64,000 nt of DNA from Mycolicibacterium iranicum (GCF_001650495.1 NZ_LWCS01000087.1:122832-186831); one strand, 5' to 3'. Shown: positions 24,745-33,052, counted from the first letter of the stretch. The notes: a model not told the origin generated them from the letters alone. Translations and numbers: made by a program.

Positions 24745-25795
24745 CGAGGTCGATCGCTTCCAGTTCCCGGATCGCGCGGCAGCCGCGGCGCAGCATGGTC
24801 AGCACCATCTCGTCGCCCCGTTCGGTGGATGCCGCGAACGCAAAGCCCAGGACGGTGATCAGCGGTGCCTGGAAAACCCCTAGACGGTAGTCCTGCCAAC
24901 AGGTTTCGATGTCGTAGTCCATGACGCCATGCGTCAGCAACGCGGCATGGTAGCGCTCGACCAGCTCGCGCTCGACGGCGGTGCGGTCTTCGGGTGCCAG
25001 GCTGGTCGCGGTGAAGTACGTGAGGTCACGCGTAGGCAGGCCGATTCCCATCGTCTGCCAGTCCACCACGGTGACCCTGGTGCGGTCCGGGTCGTAGAGC
25101 AGGTTGTCGAGGCGATAGTCGCCGTGCATCAGCGAGAACCGATCGGGCTCGGCCAGTAGCCACGGCGTCACCAGGCTCATCGAGGTGAGGAGCGTGTCAC
25201 GGTCCTCGTCGCTCACCGAGCCTCCGAGTTTCTCAAGGGTGATGTTGGCGGCCATCACTGCGACTTCGCCCAGGCCTGTGGCGGCCGCCTCGTCTCCCGG
25301 CTTGGGCATCACGATCGAGGGGAGGTCGAAGAAACGCCGTTCGCCCCAGCTGGGCCCGTGCAATCCGGCCAGCGCCTCGACGGCCAGTACCGCCTCGTCG
25401 GAGGTGCATCCAGCGATCTGGTCACCCTGCTCTGCGGGCGCCATGTCGGCCAGGACGAGTACGAAATCGGTTCCTTCGGGGGAGATCTCACTGTAATGGC
25501 ACTGTGGTACCGGGATCGCCACCTCGGTGGTCACCGCCGAGTAGAACTCGACTTCGGACAGGTAGCCGAGCGCGACCCTGTCGCGCACCGTGTCGTCCTG
25601 CGCCGGGAGCTTCACTGCGAAAGTGGCGGGCGGGGTGGGGGATTGCGCGTCCGCACAGTACTGGACGGACACCCGGTAGGTCGCCCCGGTCTGCCCGGTG
25701 CCGATGCTCGTCACGCGCACGTCGCTGATGTCAATGCCCAGGGTGGTTCCCAGCCACTGCGGTGTGATGTCTTCAGGTGTGCGGGGGATGGTCAC
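24707..25795 (-). CDS. Aminoglycoside phosphotransferase/ecdysteroid-kinase-like protein
   Basis: A 362-residue kinase-fold protein of the APH/EcKinase group. The catalytic loop MHGDYRLDNLLYD contains the Brenner-type H-x-D...N, followed by the metal-binding VVDWQ. The N-lobe has TGATYRVSVQY and FAVKLPAQ with the likely ATP-binding Lys. Such proteins phosphorylate small hydroxylated molecules; the substrate is unknown. It is downstream of a TetR gene (10-nt gap), so the two probably form an operon, and its 3' end overlaps cobL by 38 bp. They occupy the place held by cobM/cobK in M. tuberculosis. Confidence 0.85.
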   Translation of the reverse strand: MTIPRTPEDITPQWLGTTLGIDISDVRVTSIGTGQTGATYRVSVQYCADAQSPTPPATFAVKLPAQDDTVRDRVALGYLSEVEFYSAVTTEVAIPVPQCHYSEISPEGTDFVLVLADMAPAEQGDQIAGCTSDEAVLAVEALAGLHGPSWGERRFFDLPSIVMPKPGDEAAATGLGEVAVMAANITLEKLGGSVSDEDRDTLLTSMSLVTPWLLAEPDRFSLMHGDYRLDNLLYDPDRTRVTVVDWQTMGIGLPTRDLTYFTATSLAPEDRTAVERELVERYHAALLTHGVMDYDIETCWQDYRLGVFQAPLITVLGFAFAASTERGDEMVLTMLRRGCRAIRELEAIDLVRSYEASSQTTA

Positions 25796-25805
25796 GGGTT
25801 GCCTT

Positions 25806-26441
25806 TCAGTTCACGCCGCCGTTGGCGAAAATGGTTCGCAGCCAGATGGTTTCAGCTCCGGCGAGCAGCTCGTCGCGGGTGAGTCGGCCGCCGAGGGTGT
25901 AACGCTCCATCAGCCGGTCGTTGAATTCGAGCAGCATGCTGGCGATCACCTCGGGAGGAGGTCCTTCGGACGCGTGGCCGGCTTCTCGCTCCGCGGAGAT
26001 CATGCCTGCAACAGACGCGACGAACGAGTCACGGGCGTCGTCCCACACCTCGCGGATCGCGGGACTGGAAGCTCGGGCCTCCAGCATCGCCTGCAGCAGA
26101 TAGCGATGCTGGTCCACAGTGTCGAGGAGCGCGGTCAGCATCGCTCGGATGCGGTCGACCCGTGGCTGGGCGGGGTCGGTAAGGATGTCGCTGGCCAAAA
26201 ACCCGTCGTCGTACATCGGCTCCAGCAGTGCCGCCACGGCTGCGGCCTTGTTCTCGAAATAGAAGTAGAAAGCCGACCGGGTGACACCCGCGCGGCGCGT
26301 GACGTCGGCGATGTTCAGTGCGTCGAATCCGGCCTCGCGGAGGTGGTGGTCGAGCGATTCGAGGATCGCGACGCGGCGCAGATCGCTTTTCTGCGGTTGA
26401 CGGCGGTCGGTGGGCGAGCGCACCGGAAGTCCTCGCTGCAC
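25806..26441 (-). CDS. TetR-family transcriptional regulator
   Basis: A 211-residue repressor. The N-terminal helix-turn-helix reads FDALNIADVTRRAGVTRSAFYFYFENKAAAVAAL, and the C-terminal domain (about 85-210) resembles EthR-like members in its helical pattern (FNDRLMERYTLGG). It is expected to repress its own promoter and the downstream kinase-like gene, and to be released by an unknown ligand. An ATG at 26441 fits; shorter starts are possible because the first 20 residues are polar and poorly conserved. Confidence 0.87.
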   Translation of the reverse strand: MQRGLPVRSPTDRRQPQKSDLRRVAILESLDHHLREAGFDALNIADVTRRAGVTRSAFYFYFENKAAAVAALLEPMYDDGFLASDILTDPAQPRVDRIRAMLTALLDTVDQHRYLLQAMLEARASSPAIREVWDDARDSFVASVAGMISAEREAGHASEGPPPEVIASMLLEFNDRLMERYTLGGRLTRDELLAGAETIWLRTIFANGGVN

Positions 26442-26500
26442 GCGCGAGGTTAACCCGCACTTCTGACGACTGTCAATGAAGCGCGACAGGTGTCAACAGC

Positions 26501-28006
26501 TCAGCTCTGCGGGTATCGCCGCAGGGTGAAGACGCGGTCGACACCGTCGGCCTGGTGCCACCTGGTCTGCGACGAGCCGACGATGAGCAGGCAGCGCATG
26601 TCGACGTCGTCGGGATCCAGCTTGGCCAGTGGCACCACCGTGACCGATTCGCGCGGGCCGGAGACGTCGCGGCCGATGACCACCGGCGTGGCCGGGTCGC
26701 GATGCTCCAATAGGAGGTCCCGCATTGCCGCGACCTGCCAGGTCCTGGTCTTCGACGCCGGGTTGTAGATCGTCAGCACCATGTCGGCGGCGGCGGCCGC
26801 TGCCAAGCGCCGCGCGATGACGTCCCATGGCTTGAGGCGGTCGGACAGCGAGATCACGGCGTAGTCGTGGCCCAGTGGAGCGCCGACCCTGCTGGCCACC
26901 GCCTGGGCTGCCGTCATCGCGGGGATGACCCGGACGTCGACGCCCGGCCAGTCCTCGGCCTCTTCGAGGACGGCGGTGGCCATCGCGAACACGCCAGGAT
27001 CTCCCGACGACACCACCGCGACGGACCGGCCCTGCTGGGCCAGTTCGCACGCGAGGCGGGCCCGGGCGGGTTCGTCGGTGTTGTCGCTGGGATGCTTGCG
27101 TTGGTCGTCTCGGACGGCGACCCGGTCCAGGTAGGGCCCGTATCCGATCAGGTCGGTGGCGGCGGAGAGTTCATGTCTGCTCTGCGGTGTCATCCAGTCG
27201 GCCGCGCCGGGTCCCAGTCCGACGACCACTACCGATCCGGAGCGGGCGGGGGCGCGTCTGTCGCCGGTCAGCATGGCCAGCGCGAAGTAGGGCACGGAGG
27301 CGTCGTCGACGTCGGCGGCGGGCAGTACCCGCTGCCTCTCGGTGCTGGCCCGTTCGACGTAGTATGCGTCGTCCAGCCGTCCGGAAGCTGAAAGTGCCTG
27401 CCGCACAGCGGGGTAGGAGCGGCCCAGCTTCATGATGATGGCGGCGTCGGTGTCGGAGAGCCGACGCTGAAGTTCCTCGGCGGGCAGTGTGCCGGGCAGG
27501 ATCGTCAGGACCTGATCGCCCTGCACCAGCGGTGTGGACACCGCTGCCGACGCCGCGCTGACCGACGTGACGCCCGGCACGATCACGGCGTCGAAGCGCT
27601 CCGTCAGCCTGGTGTGCATGTGCATGTACGAGCTGTAGAACAGCGGATCGCCCTCGGCGAGCAACGCGACGTCTCGGCCGGCGCCGAGGTGGGCTGCGAT
27701 GCGCTCGGCCGACTCGCGGTAGAAGTCCTCCATCGCGCCGGCGTAACCGCCTGGGTGGTCCGACGTTTCGGTGGTGACGGGATAGACGAGGTGTTCCTCG
27801 ATCTGCCCGTCACGCAGGTAAGGCTCGGCAATGCTGCGCGCGATGCTGCGCCCGTGGCGCGCGCTGTGATACGCAATGACGTCGGCGGCGCCGATGACCC
27901 GGGCTGCCTTCACCGTCACCAGCTCGGGGTCACCGGGACCGAGTCCGACACCCCACAGTGTTCCTTGCGTTCCCCTGGTTCCGTGGGTTCCGTTACTTCT
28001 TGTCAT
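26501..28006 (-). CDS. cobIJ: Fused precorrin-2 C20- / precorrin-3B C17-methyltransferase CobIJ
   Basis: A 501-residue fusion of two tetrapyrrole methylases that act at successive stages of corrin synthesis. CobI (residues about 15-245) begins LWGVGLGPGDPELVTVKAARV and contains LLAEGDPLFYSSYMH. CobJ (about 258-495) begins VVVVGLGPGAADWMTPQ and contains VSSGDPGVFAMA and LTIYNPASKTR. M. tuberculosis CobI has the same fusion. A short N-terminal Gly-Thr-x repeat precedes the first domain. The start overlaps the cobH stop (ATGA), indicating coupled translation in a cobG-cobH-cobIJ operon. Confidence 0.95.
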   Translation of the reverse strand: MTRSNGTHGTRGTQGTLWGVGLGPGDPELVTVKAARVIGAADVIAYHSARHGRSIARSIAEPYLRDGQIEEHLVYPVTTETSDHPGGYAGAMEDFYRESAERIAAHLGAGRDVALLAEGDPLFYSSYMHMHTRLTERFDAVIVPGVTSVSAASAAVSTPLVQGDQVLTILPGTLPAEELQRRLSDTDAAIIMKLGRSYPAVRQALSASGRLDDAYYVERASTERQRVLPAADVDDASVPYFALAMLTGDRRAPARSGSVVVVGLGPGAADWMTPQSRHELSAATDLIGYGPYLDRVAVRDDQRKHPSDNTDEPARARLACELAQQGRSVAVVSSGDPGVFAMATAVLEEAEDWPGVDVRVIPAMTAAQAVASRVGAPLGHDYAVISLSDRLKPWDVIARRLAAAAAADMVLTIYNPASKTRTWQVAAMRDLLLEHRDPATPVVIGRDVSGPRESVTVVPLAKLDPDDVDMRCLLIVGSSQTRWHQADGVDRVFTLRRYPQS

Positions 28007-28629
28007 TCGTCCACTGTCGCAATCGCATTCACAGCTGCTGCAGCCATCGCGCTGCCTCCACGGCGACCGGTGACCATCAGGTAGGAGATCCCGCGCGGGT
28101 TGTCGATGAGCTCCTGCTTGGACTGTGCCGAACCGACGAAGCCGACGGGTCCGCCGAGCACCGAGGCCGGCGGTGCGACGCCGTCGTCGACGAGCTCGAG
28201 AAGTCGAAACAGCGCGGTGGGCGCATTGCCGACGGCGAGCACCGCGCCGGGGATCCGGTCCGCCCAGAGATCGACCGCTGCTGCCGATCGTGTCGTGCCC
28301 ATCTTCGCGGCGAGGTCAGGGGCGCGGGGATCGGCCACCAGCGAGACCACCTCGTTGTCGGCGGGTAGACGCCGCCGGGTGATTCCCGCGGCGACCATCG
28401 AGGAATCGCACAGGATCGGGGCACCGGCGGCCAGGGCGGCATGTGTACGCGACGAGACGTCCGCGGTGAAGGCGACATGCTCGGCGACATCAACCTGGCC
28501 GCACGTGTGGATCAGCCGCACCACCACGCGTGCGACATCCTCGGGAAACCGTGCCAGATCCGATTCGGCGCGGATGGCCGCAAACGACTGACGGTAGATC
28601 TCCGCGGCGTCACGGGTGTAGTCGAGCAC
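28003..28629 (-). CDS. cobH: Precorrin-8X methylmutase CobH
   Basis: CobH moves a methyl group from C11 to C12 to turn precorrin-8X into hydrogenobyrinate. This 208-residue protein has the catalytic His in VVVRLIHTCGQVDV, the conserved APILCDSSMVAAGITR, and the substrate-contact block GGPVGFVGSAQSKQEL. It lies 9 nt after the cobG stop and overlaps cobIJ by ATGA. Confidence 0.95.
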   Translation of the reverse strand: MLDYTRDAAEIYRQSFAAIRAESDLARFPEDVARVVVRLIHTCGQVDVAEHVAFTADVSSRTHAALAAGAPILCDSSMVAAGITRRRLPADNEVVSLVADPRAPDLAAKMGTTRSAAAVDLWADRIPGAVLAVGNAPTALFRLLELVDDGVAPPASVLGGPVGFVGSAQSKQELIDNPRGISYLMVTGRRGGSAMAAAAVNAIATVDE

Positions 28630-28638
28630 CCGCTCACC

Positions 28639-29757
28639 CTACGGGTGGAGATCGCGGGCCTGATAGCCGTCTCCGGTCGCCACGAGCACGGCGCCGTGCG
28701 CGGGACTTCCGCAGGCGCGGCCGCAGCCGACGAAGTGCCGGTGCGTCGTCACCTGGGGGTCCAGCGCTGCTGCCGCGTCGGCCCGCACATCGGCCAGGGA
28801 GTGCGCGCAGCCGGGGCTGCCCGTGCACGCCGACAGCGTCAGCCATGCGGAGTTCTCGTCGAAGACCAGCCCCAGGGGTGCCAGCACACGCAGCGCCGCG
28901 TCGGCGACCCCCTCGTCGAGGTCGAACATCAGGACCGACCGCCACGGGGTGACGGCCAGCGGGGCGCCGACCGCCGCGAGGTAGCGCGCCACCTCGGCGT
29001 CGAGGACGCCGAGCGGCACCGCGGCGCCGAGGGTGATCCGTCCGTCGTCCTGCTCGATCCAGCCGACCGGCGGGCGGGTCTGCGCCGGCCACGTCGTACC
29101 CGGGGCGGCGGTCGCCGCCCGGTCGGCGAGCAGGACCGTCGGATCGTCGAGCTCTGTGACGCGCCAGGAATTCCCGCGGAGCTCGGTGAAACGTGTCGCC
29201 ACGTCGAGAAGTTCCTCGACAGTGTCGGCGATGTCGATCCGGACTCCGGTGTCAAGACCACCGAGAAGCAATGCCGCAGTGGACGCGTCGAGCGCATGGA
29301 CACCGAGGTCGGCGCCGAGCCCCGAGATGTCACCGCGGCCGTCGTCGATGCCGAACAGGAATCGTCCGGGCAGTTGCGCCAGCTGTGGGTCGCGTTGCAG
29401 GGCCGAGTCGAGCGCTGTGACGAGTTTGCGTGTGTCGCAGAGTCCGCCGCTGCGGCCCGCCAGCGGTGAGGCGACGATGTTGCGCACGCGCTCGTGGCTT
29501 TCCGACGGCAACAACCCGCTGGCGGCAAGCAGTTCGGCGACGGACTCGGTGTCGCGCACGCCGCGGATCTGGACATTGCCGCGTGACGTCAGCTCCAGCG
29601 TGGATGTGGCGTGGTCGATGGCTGCCAGAGCTACTGTTTCCATCTGATCGGCAGTCATGGCGCCGCCGGGCAATCGGATGCGCGCGAGCTCGCCGTCTGC
29701 GGCAGTGTGGGTCTGCAGTGCACCGGGACAGGCGTCGTCGTCGCGCGTCCGGCTCAT
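28639..29757 (-). CDS. cobG: Precorrin-3B synthase CobG
   Basis: CobG is an iron-sulphur oxygenase that forms precorrin-3B, the ring-contraction step of aerobic B12 synthesis. The 372-residue protein shows the nitrite/sulphite reductase-like fold, with LTSRGNVQIRGV near residue 57 and the [4Fe-4S]/sirohaem cysteine motif ACTGSPGCAHS ... VGCGRACGSP at the C-terminus. It is the first gene of the cobG-cobH-cobIJ operon. I looked for a cobalamin riboswitch upstream and found no convincing match. Confidence 0.93.
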   Translation of the reverse strand: MSRTRDDDACPGALQTHTAADGELARIRLPGGAMTADQMETVALAAIDHATSTLELTSRGNVQIRGVRDTESVAELLAASGLLPSESHERVRNIVASPLAGRSGGLCDTRKLVTALDSALQRDPQLAQLPGRFLFGIDDGRGDISGLGADLGVHALDASTAALLLGGLDTGVRIDIADTVEELLDVATRFTELRGNSWRVTELDDPTVLLADRAATAAPGTTWPAQTRPPVGWIEQDDGRITLGAAVPLGVLDAEVARYLAAVGAPLAVTPWRSVLMFDLDEGVADAALRVLAPLGLVFDENSAWLTLSACTGSPGCAHSLADVRADAAAALDPQVTTHRHFVGCGRACGSPAHGAVLVATGDGYQARDLHP

Positions 29758-30072
29758 GGGTTCACGGTACTCGCGCGCCTTGGGGACGAAACGGTGTGTG
29801 CCACGAGATTGCTGTCTGCCTCAACGCTGGAGGGATGGCGCCGACCGGTGTTCCCACGATAGTCGGATCAAGATCAACAAGCTCGTGGTCAGCGCGTATA
29901 AGCGCGAAATGCGTAGGTATGTGGATATCGCCACTGCGTAATTACGCGAGTGGTAACTGGGTTTTCGCGTAGCCGATTACCCGTGCCACGCACCGGATCG
30001 GTTCGTAGCTTTGGCGTCATCGGGAGACCGGTGGGGGCCGGCTCCAAGATCCCAGCAAGGGGAGTGATTGAA
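29758..30072. promoter_or_regulatory. Divergent intergenic region between cobG and the 97-residue orphan gene
   Basis: These 315 bp must hold promoters for both flanking genes. The middle (about 29860-29960) is noticeably AT-rich for this genome and includes the palindrome at 29931-29951. The last 90 nt before the ATG at 30073 are GC-rich, contain ACCGGTGGGGGCCGGCTCC, which can fold, and end in an AAGGGGAGTG ribosome site. No RNA family was recognised. Confidence 0.45.
29931..29951. promoter_or_regulatory. Palindromic operator candidate
   Basis: GCGTAATTACGC (29935-29946) is a perfect 12-bp palindrome, and flanking CACT and AGTG extend it with one bulged G. It lies centrally in the divergent region, so a bound repressor could affect both genes. 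The regulator is unknown. Confidence 0.4.
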
Positions 30073-30366
30073 ATGACCGATCTAGCAACGAGTCCGGATG
30101 TGCCGGCGGCACGCGAAGTCGACACGTCGATCGCAGAGCAGGCAGCACCGTCGACGCTCATCTCCGAACAGCAGGTGTTGCTCGGCTCGGCAGCGGCCCT
30201 GGCCGGGCCGAAGGTGCGGCGCAGCTATCTGTCGATGGTGCGAGCCGCCTTCGGGCTCCGCAGCGCCACAGGCAGTTCCGACGAACTCGTCAAGCCCCGG
30301 CATTATCCGCGGCATCACGACTTCATCGAAGACGCGCTGATGTCGCGAATGATGGACCGGCTCTGA
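30073..30366 (+). CDS. Conserved-looking hypothetical protein, 97 residues
   Basis: I do not recognise this protein. It has a clear ribosome site (AAGGGGAGTG, 9 nt before the ATG), codon use like its neighbours, and a stop only 5 nt from the convergent TauD-like gene. The N-terminal 30 residues are acidic and look disordered; the middle (QQVLLGSAAALAGPKVRRSYLSMVRAAFGL) should be helical; the C-terminus is rich in His, Arg, Met and Asp (KPRHYPRHHDFIEDALMSRMMDRL). There is no signal peptide or transmembrane helix. A regulatory or binding role is conceivable only from size. Confidence 0.6.
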   Translation: MTDLATSPDVPAAREVDTSIAEQAAPSTLISEQQVLLGSAAALAGPKVRRSYLSMVRAAFGLRSATGSSDELVKPRHYPRHHDFIEDALMSRMMDRL

Positions 30367-30371
30367 GGCGC

Positions 30372-31286
30372 TCAGCTCGCGAGACGCACCGGAACCACGA
30401 TCTGGGAGTACGCCGATGCGTCGCCGTGAATCGCCCGGCTGTGGTTTCCGTGGACGTCAACGGGGATGTCTCCGGCGAGGGTGACCCGTGATAGCCGGCG
30501 GAAGTGGTCGCCGTAGTCGGCGACGGCGTAGTGCTGGGTGGCCCTGTTGTCCCAGATGGCAAGGTCGCCCAGCTCCCAGTTCCATCGAATCGTGTTCTCA
30601 AGCTTGGTGATCCGATTCTGCTGAAGCTGAAACAACACCGCAGATTCGGCTTGACCAAGGCCCACAAAGTGCTTGACGAAATGGCCGAGCAGTAGCACCT
30701 TTCGTCCGGTCTCCGGGTGGACCCGCACGACGGGGTGCTCGGTCTCGTAGTAGTCCGAGACGAACTCCTCGCGATATTGGCGCTCGGTGTCGGCGAGCTG
30801 TTCGACGCGGGCGTCGGCGGCATAGTCATAGTTGTTGGTGTGCACCGCCCAGAGGTTCTCGGCGAGCACCCGAAGCGGCGCGGGGAGCCGCTCATAGGCC
30901 GCTTCGGTCGAAGCCCACGTAGTTGTTCCGCCGTAGGGCGGAAGCGTGATCGCCCGTAGCAGCGATGCTTTCGGAATGCGGTCGACGAAGGTGACGTCGG
31001 TGTGCCAGCTGTTGGCCTTGTCGAAGCGCGAATCGATCGGCAGCACATCGGCGCCGCGCGATGTGACCGTCGGATGTGCCGTCGTCGGTATGCCGAGTAC
31101 GCGGGCGAAGTCGAGCTGGCTGTCGTCGTCGAGATCATGCTGTCCGCGGAAGAAGATCACTTTGTGTTCCAGAAGCGCGGCATTGATCTGAGCGGCGGTA
31201 AGCGAGTCCACTCCGCGCGCCAGATCGACACCGTCCACACGGGCGCCGATGTGGGCGCCGAGCTTGACCACATTCAAAGATGGCAA
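30372..31286 (-). CDS. TauD/TfdA-type alpha-ketoglutarate dioxygenase (alkylsulfatase Rv3406-like)
   Basis: A 304-residue Fe(II)/2-oxoglutarate dioxygenase closely resembling M. tuberculosis Rv3406 through KVIFFRGQHDLDD, NSWHTDVTF, TEHPVVRVHPETG and TIRWNWELGDLAIWDNRATQHYAVADYGD. Iron ligands are the His and Asp of HTDVTF and the His of RATQH; the following Arg region binds 2-oxoglutarate. Rv3406 cleaves alkyl sulphates for sulphur supply. An AGGAGG (31291-31296) lies 4 nt before TTG 31286, which I take as the start; the frame stays open to a GTG at 31343. Confidence 0.85.
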   Translation of the reverse strand: MPSLNVVKLGAHIGARVDGVDLARGVDSLTAAQINAALLEHKVIFFRGQHDLDDDSQLDFARVLGIPTTAHPTVTSRGADVLPIDSRFDKANSWHTDVTFVDRIPKASLLRAITLPPYGGTTTWASTEAAYERLPAPLRVLAENLWAVHTNNYDYAADARVEQLADTERQYREEFVSDYYETEHPVVRVHPETGRKVLLLGHFVKHFVGLGQAESAVLFQLQQNRITKLENTIRWNWELGDLAIWDNRATQHYAVADYGDHFRRLSRVTLAGDIPVDVHGNHSRAIHGDASAYSQIVVPVRLAS

Positions 31287-31694
31287 GGGTCCTCCTAAGG
31301 CGTTCGACGGAGGACTGTGCCGCTCAGCGGCGACGGGGACCACCCTTCGATTCAGCGCGAATCGAATCCGCGCCGTTTCGGTGCAGTCCCGACGCGGTGG
31401 GTTACGTCCTTGAGCTCACGCAGGCACTATGTGCGAGCCCGCGGCCTCACCGGCAACGGCGGATCGACCATCTCGGACGCTTCGAGGCCCATCCAGAGAT
31501 CGCCGAGGTGACTTCGCCGGTGACCGCCGCGCCGGCAGCGAAGCTTCCCGGAACTCTCCGGCCATGTGACGCTCGTCACTTCTTCTCTGGGCTCGTTCCG
31601 TCACGCACACAAGCGCCATTTTTACCGGGACCGGCGGTACCGTCTTGCTTACTGAACCCGTGTCAAACAACGGGTCGCGTGAAAGGAACCGACG
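31287..31694. other. Intergenic region upstream of the TauD-like gene
   Basis: About 400 bp without a convincing larger gene. It contains the AGGAGG of the TauD-like gene at its left end, a small inverted repeat ACCCGT/ACGGGT near 31657-31676, and the GAAAGGAACC ribosome site of the 32-residue ORF at its right end. Open frames across it lack conserved features. Confidence 0.5.
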
Positions 31695-31793
31695 ATGCTT
31701 GCACTCATCGCGTTCGCAGGGGTCATCTTCCTGCTGATCGCCGCTCTCGGCGCGCCCTACGGCCGGACGTGGTACGCCCGCTGGAACGGTTGA
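31695..31793 (+). CDS. 32-residue small membrane protein
   Basis: MLALIAFAGVIFLLIAALGA forms one hydrophobic helix, followed by a short polar, aromatic tail rich in Tyr, Trp and Arg (PYGRTWYARWNG). A GAAAGGAA ribosome site lies 6 nt before the ATG, and the stop is 3 nt from the convergent VOC gene. Composition and start signals suggest a real small membrane protein of unknown function. It is too short for ordinary gene finding. Confidence 0.5.
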   Translation: MLALIAFAGVIFLLIAALGAPYGRTWYARWNG

Positions 31794-31796
31794 CGC

Positions 31797-32204
31797 TCAA
31801 CTCTTCGCGGGTCGGTAGGTGCCGAAGCTCCAGATGTTGCCGTAGGGATCCCGCGCCGCGAACTCGTGAGAGCCGTAGTCGTGGTCGGTGATGCCCATGA
31901 CGATCTCGGCGCCCGCCGCGGCCGCCCGGTCGTGTAAAGCGTCCACGTCGGCTGCGGTGGCGATCACGACGTAGACCACCACCGGACCGGGCAGTGCGAA
32001 GACGCTGTCGCGCTCGGCGTCGTCGACCATCACCACGCCCGTGCCGATCTCCACTTCGGCGTGCTGGAGCGGCTGGTCGGGATCCGGGGGCACCACCAGC
32101 GTCGGCACGGCGCCGAACGCCTTCGCAAGCCACTCGATGCCCTTCCTGGGATCAGTGAACGGCACGATCGGCACGGCGCCCGTATGGGTCTGGCTCTCAG
32201 TCAT
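31797..32204 (-). CDS. VOC/glyoxalase-fold protein
   Basis: A 135-residue member of the vicinal-oxygen-chelate superfamily with two beta-alpha-beta-beta-beta modules. VPIVPFTDPRKGIEWLAKAFGA opens the first, and FAARDPYGNIWSFGTYRP is the typical C-terminal strand pair of glyoxalase/bleomycin-resistance/DUF1428-like proteins. Family members bind a metal and a small substrate; the reaction is unknown. It lies 19 nt downstream of the AraC gene but has its own -10 hexamer. Confidence 0.88.
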   Translation of the reverse strand: MTESQTHTGAVPIVPFTDPRKGIEWLAKAFGAVPTLVVPPDPDQPLQHAEVEIGTGVVMVDDAERDSVFALPGPVVVYVVIATAADVDALHDRAAAAGAEIVMGITDHDYGSHEFAARDPYGNIWSFGTYRPAKS

Positions 32205-32211
32205 GCCGAGG

Positions 32212-32217
32212 ACGGTA
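32212..32217 (-). promoter_or_regulatory. -10 hexamer TACCGT (minus strand) for the VOC gene
   Basis: On the minus strand TACCGT ends 7 nt before the ATG at 32204, the leaderless spacing. It lies between the AraC stop and the VOC start. Confidence 0.4.
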
Positions 32218-32223
32218 GCGGCG

Positions 32224-33045
32224 TCACACGGCGGGGTCTTGTACGGAATTGACGCTCCCCTGCAACTCGCCCGGGGTGATACCGGCGAGCTCGCGGACTT
32301 CGCGCGACAGATGGGCCTGATCGAAGTAGCCGCACTCGGCGGCGGCCACCGCCAGACCGGCGCCGCCGCGCAGTCGCGCGCACACGCGCTCGAATCGGAC
32401 GATCCGCGCGACTGCTTTCGGCGGGAGCCCCACCGCGTCGCGGTAGCGCGCAATGAGTTTGCGGTGGCTCCAGCCCAGTTCGGTCGCGAGCGTCCCGACC
32501 GCGAGGTTCCCTCCGCTGGCCACGATCCGCTCGAGCGACCACGCCACCTCGGCATCGACGTCCACCGCGTCGCGGAGCCGCCGCACGAGGGCGTCGTCGA
32601 CGATCGCGAAACGCTCCTGCCACGTCGCCGCGTCGCCGATGCGCTCTACGAGCTGCGCGCCGTCTCGTCCCAACACCGCCTCGATCGACACCGACCGGTT
32701 GGCAAGCTCGGCGAGCGGAAGGCCCAGGACGCGGCGGGCTCCCAGCGGTGTCAGATCCACCTGCAGACATCGGGCGGAGCCGGCGTGCCCGACCAGGACG
32801 GGACCGTCGGTGAGGCCTGCGACGAACGAGTTCAGCCGCAGCGGTGCCGACCCGACGTGTTCGCGATGAGAAACCGCCCAGCCCTTGTCGAGGTCGATGA
32901 TGATCGGGACGAACGTGCACGCGACCTCGCGGAAAACCGCGGGCCCGCCGCCGGACACGGCGAAGCCTTCATAACGCAGGACGACGTCGCGCACAGAAGG
33001 GTCCGGGGTGCCGATGGCGAATCCGGCTGCAGTGCCCGCGCTCAC
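32224..33045 (-). CDS. AraC-family transcriptional regulator
   Basis: A 273-residue regulator. The C-terminal AraC/XylS domain (about 185-270) has two helix-turn-helices: LAVGTLATELGWSHRKLIARYRDAVGLPPKAVARIVRF and LAVAAAECGYFDQAHLSREVRELAGITPGEL. The N-terminal part (1-180) is a ligand-binding domain of the kind in mycobacterial AraC proteins beside VOC genes. The GTG at 33045 is preferred because a TACCGT -10 lies 7 nt upstream; GTG 33054 is the alternative. It probably controls the VOC gene. It is divergent from cobN. Confidence 0.85.
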   Translation of the reverse strand: MSAGTAAGFAIGTPDPSVRDVVLRYEGFAVSGGGPAVFREVACTFVPIIIDLDKGWAVSHREHVGSAPLRLNSFVAGLTDGPVLVGHAGSARCLQVDLTPLGARRVLGLPLAELANRSVSIEAVLGRDGAQLVERIGDAATWQERFAIVDDALVRRLRDAVDVDAEVAWSLERIVASGGNLAVGTLATELGWSHRKLIARYRDAVGLPPKAVARIVRFERVCARLRGGAGLAVAAAECGYFDQAHLSREVRELAGITPGELQGSVNSVQDPAV

Positions 33046-33052
33046 GCCTGCC

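Noticed and set aside
29758..29900. Possible cobalamin riboswitch upstream of cobG
   Set aside because: On the minus strand a GGGAACACCGGT stretch recalls part of the B12 box, but the conserved GCCACTG core and the other box elements are absent. A covariance-model search would settle it.
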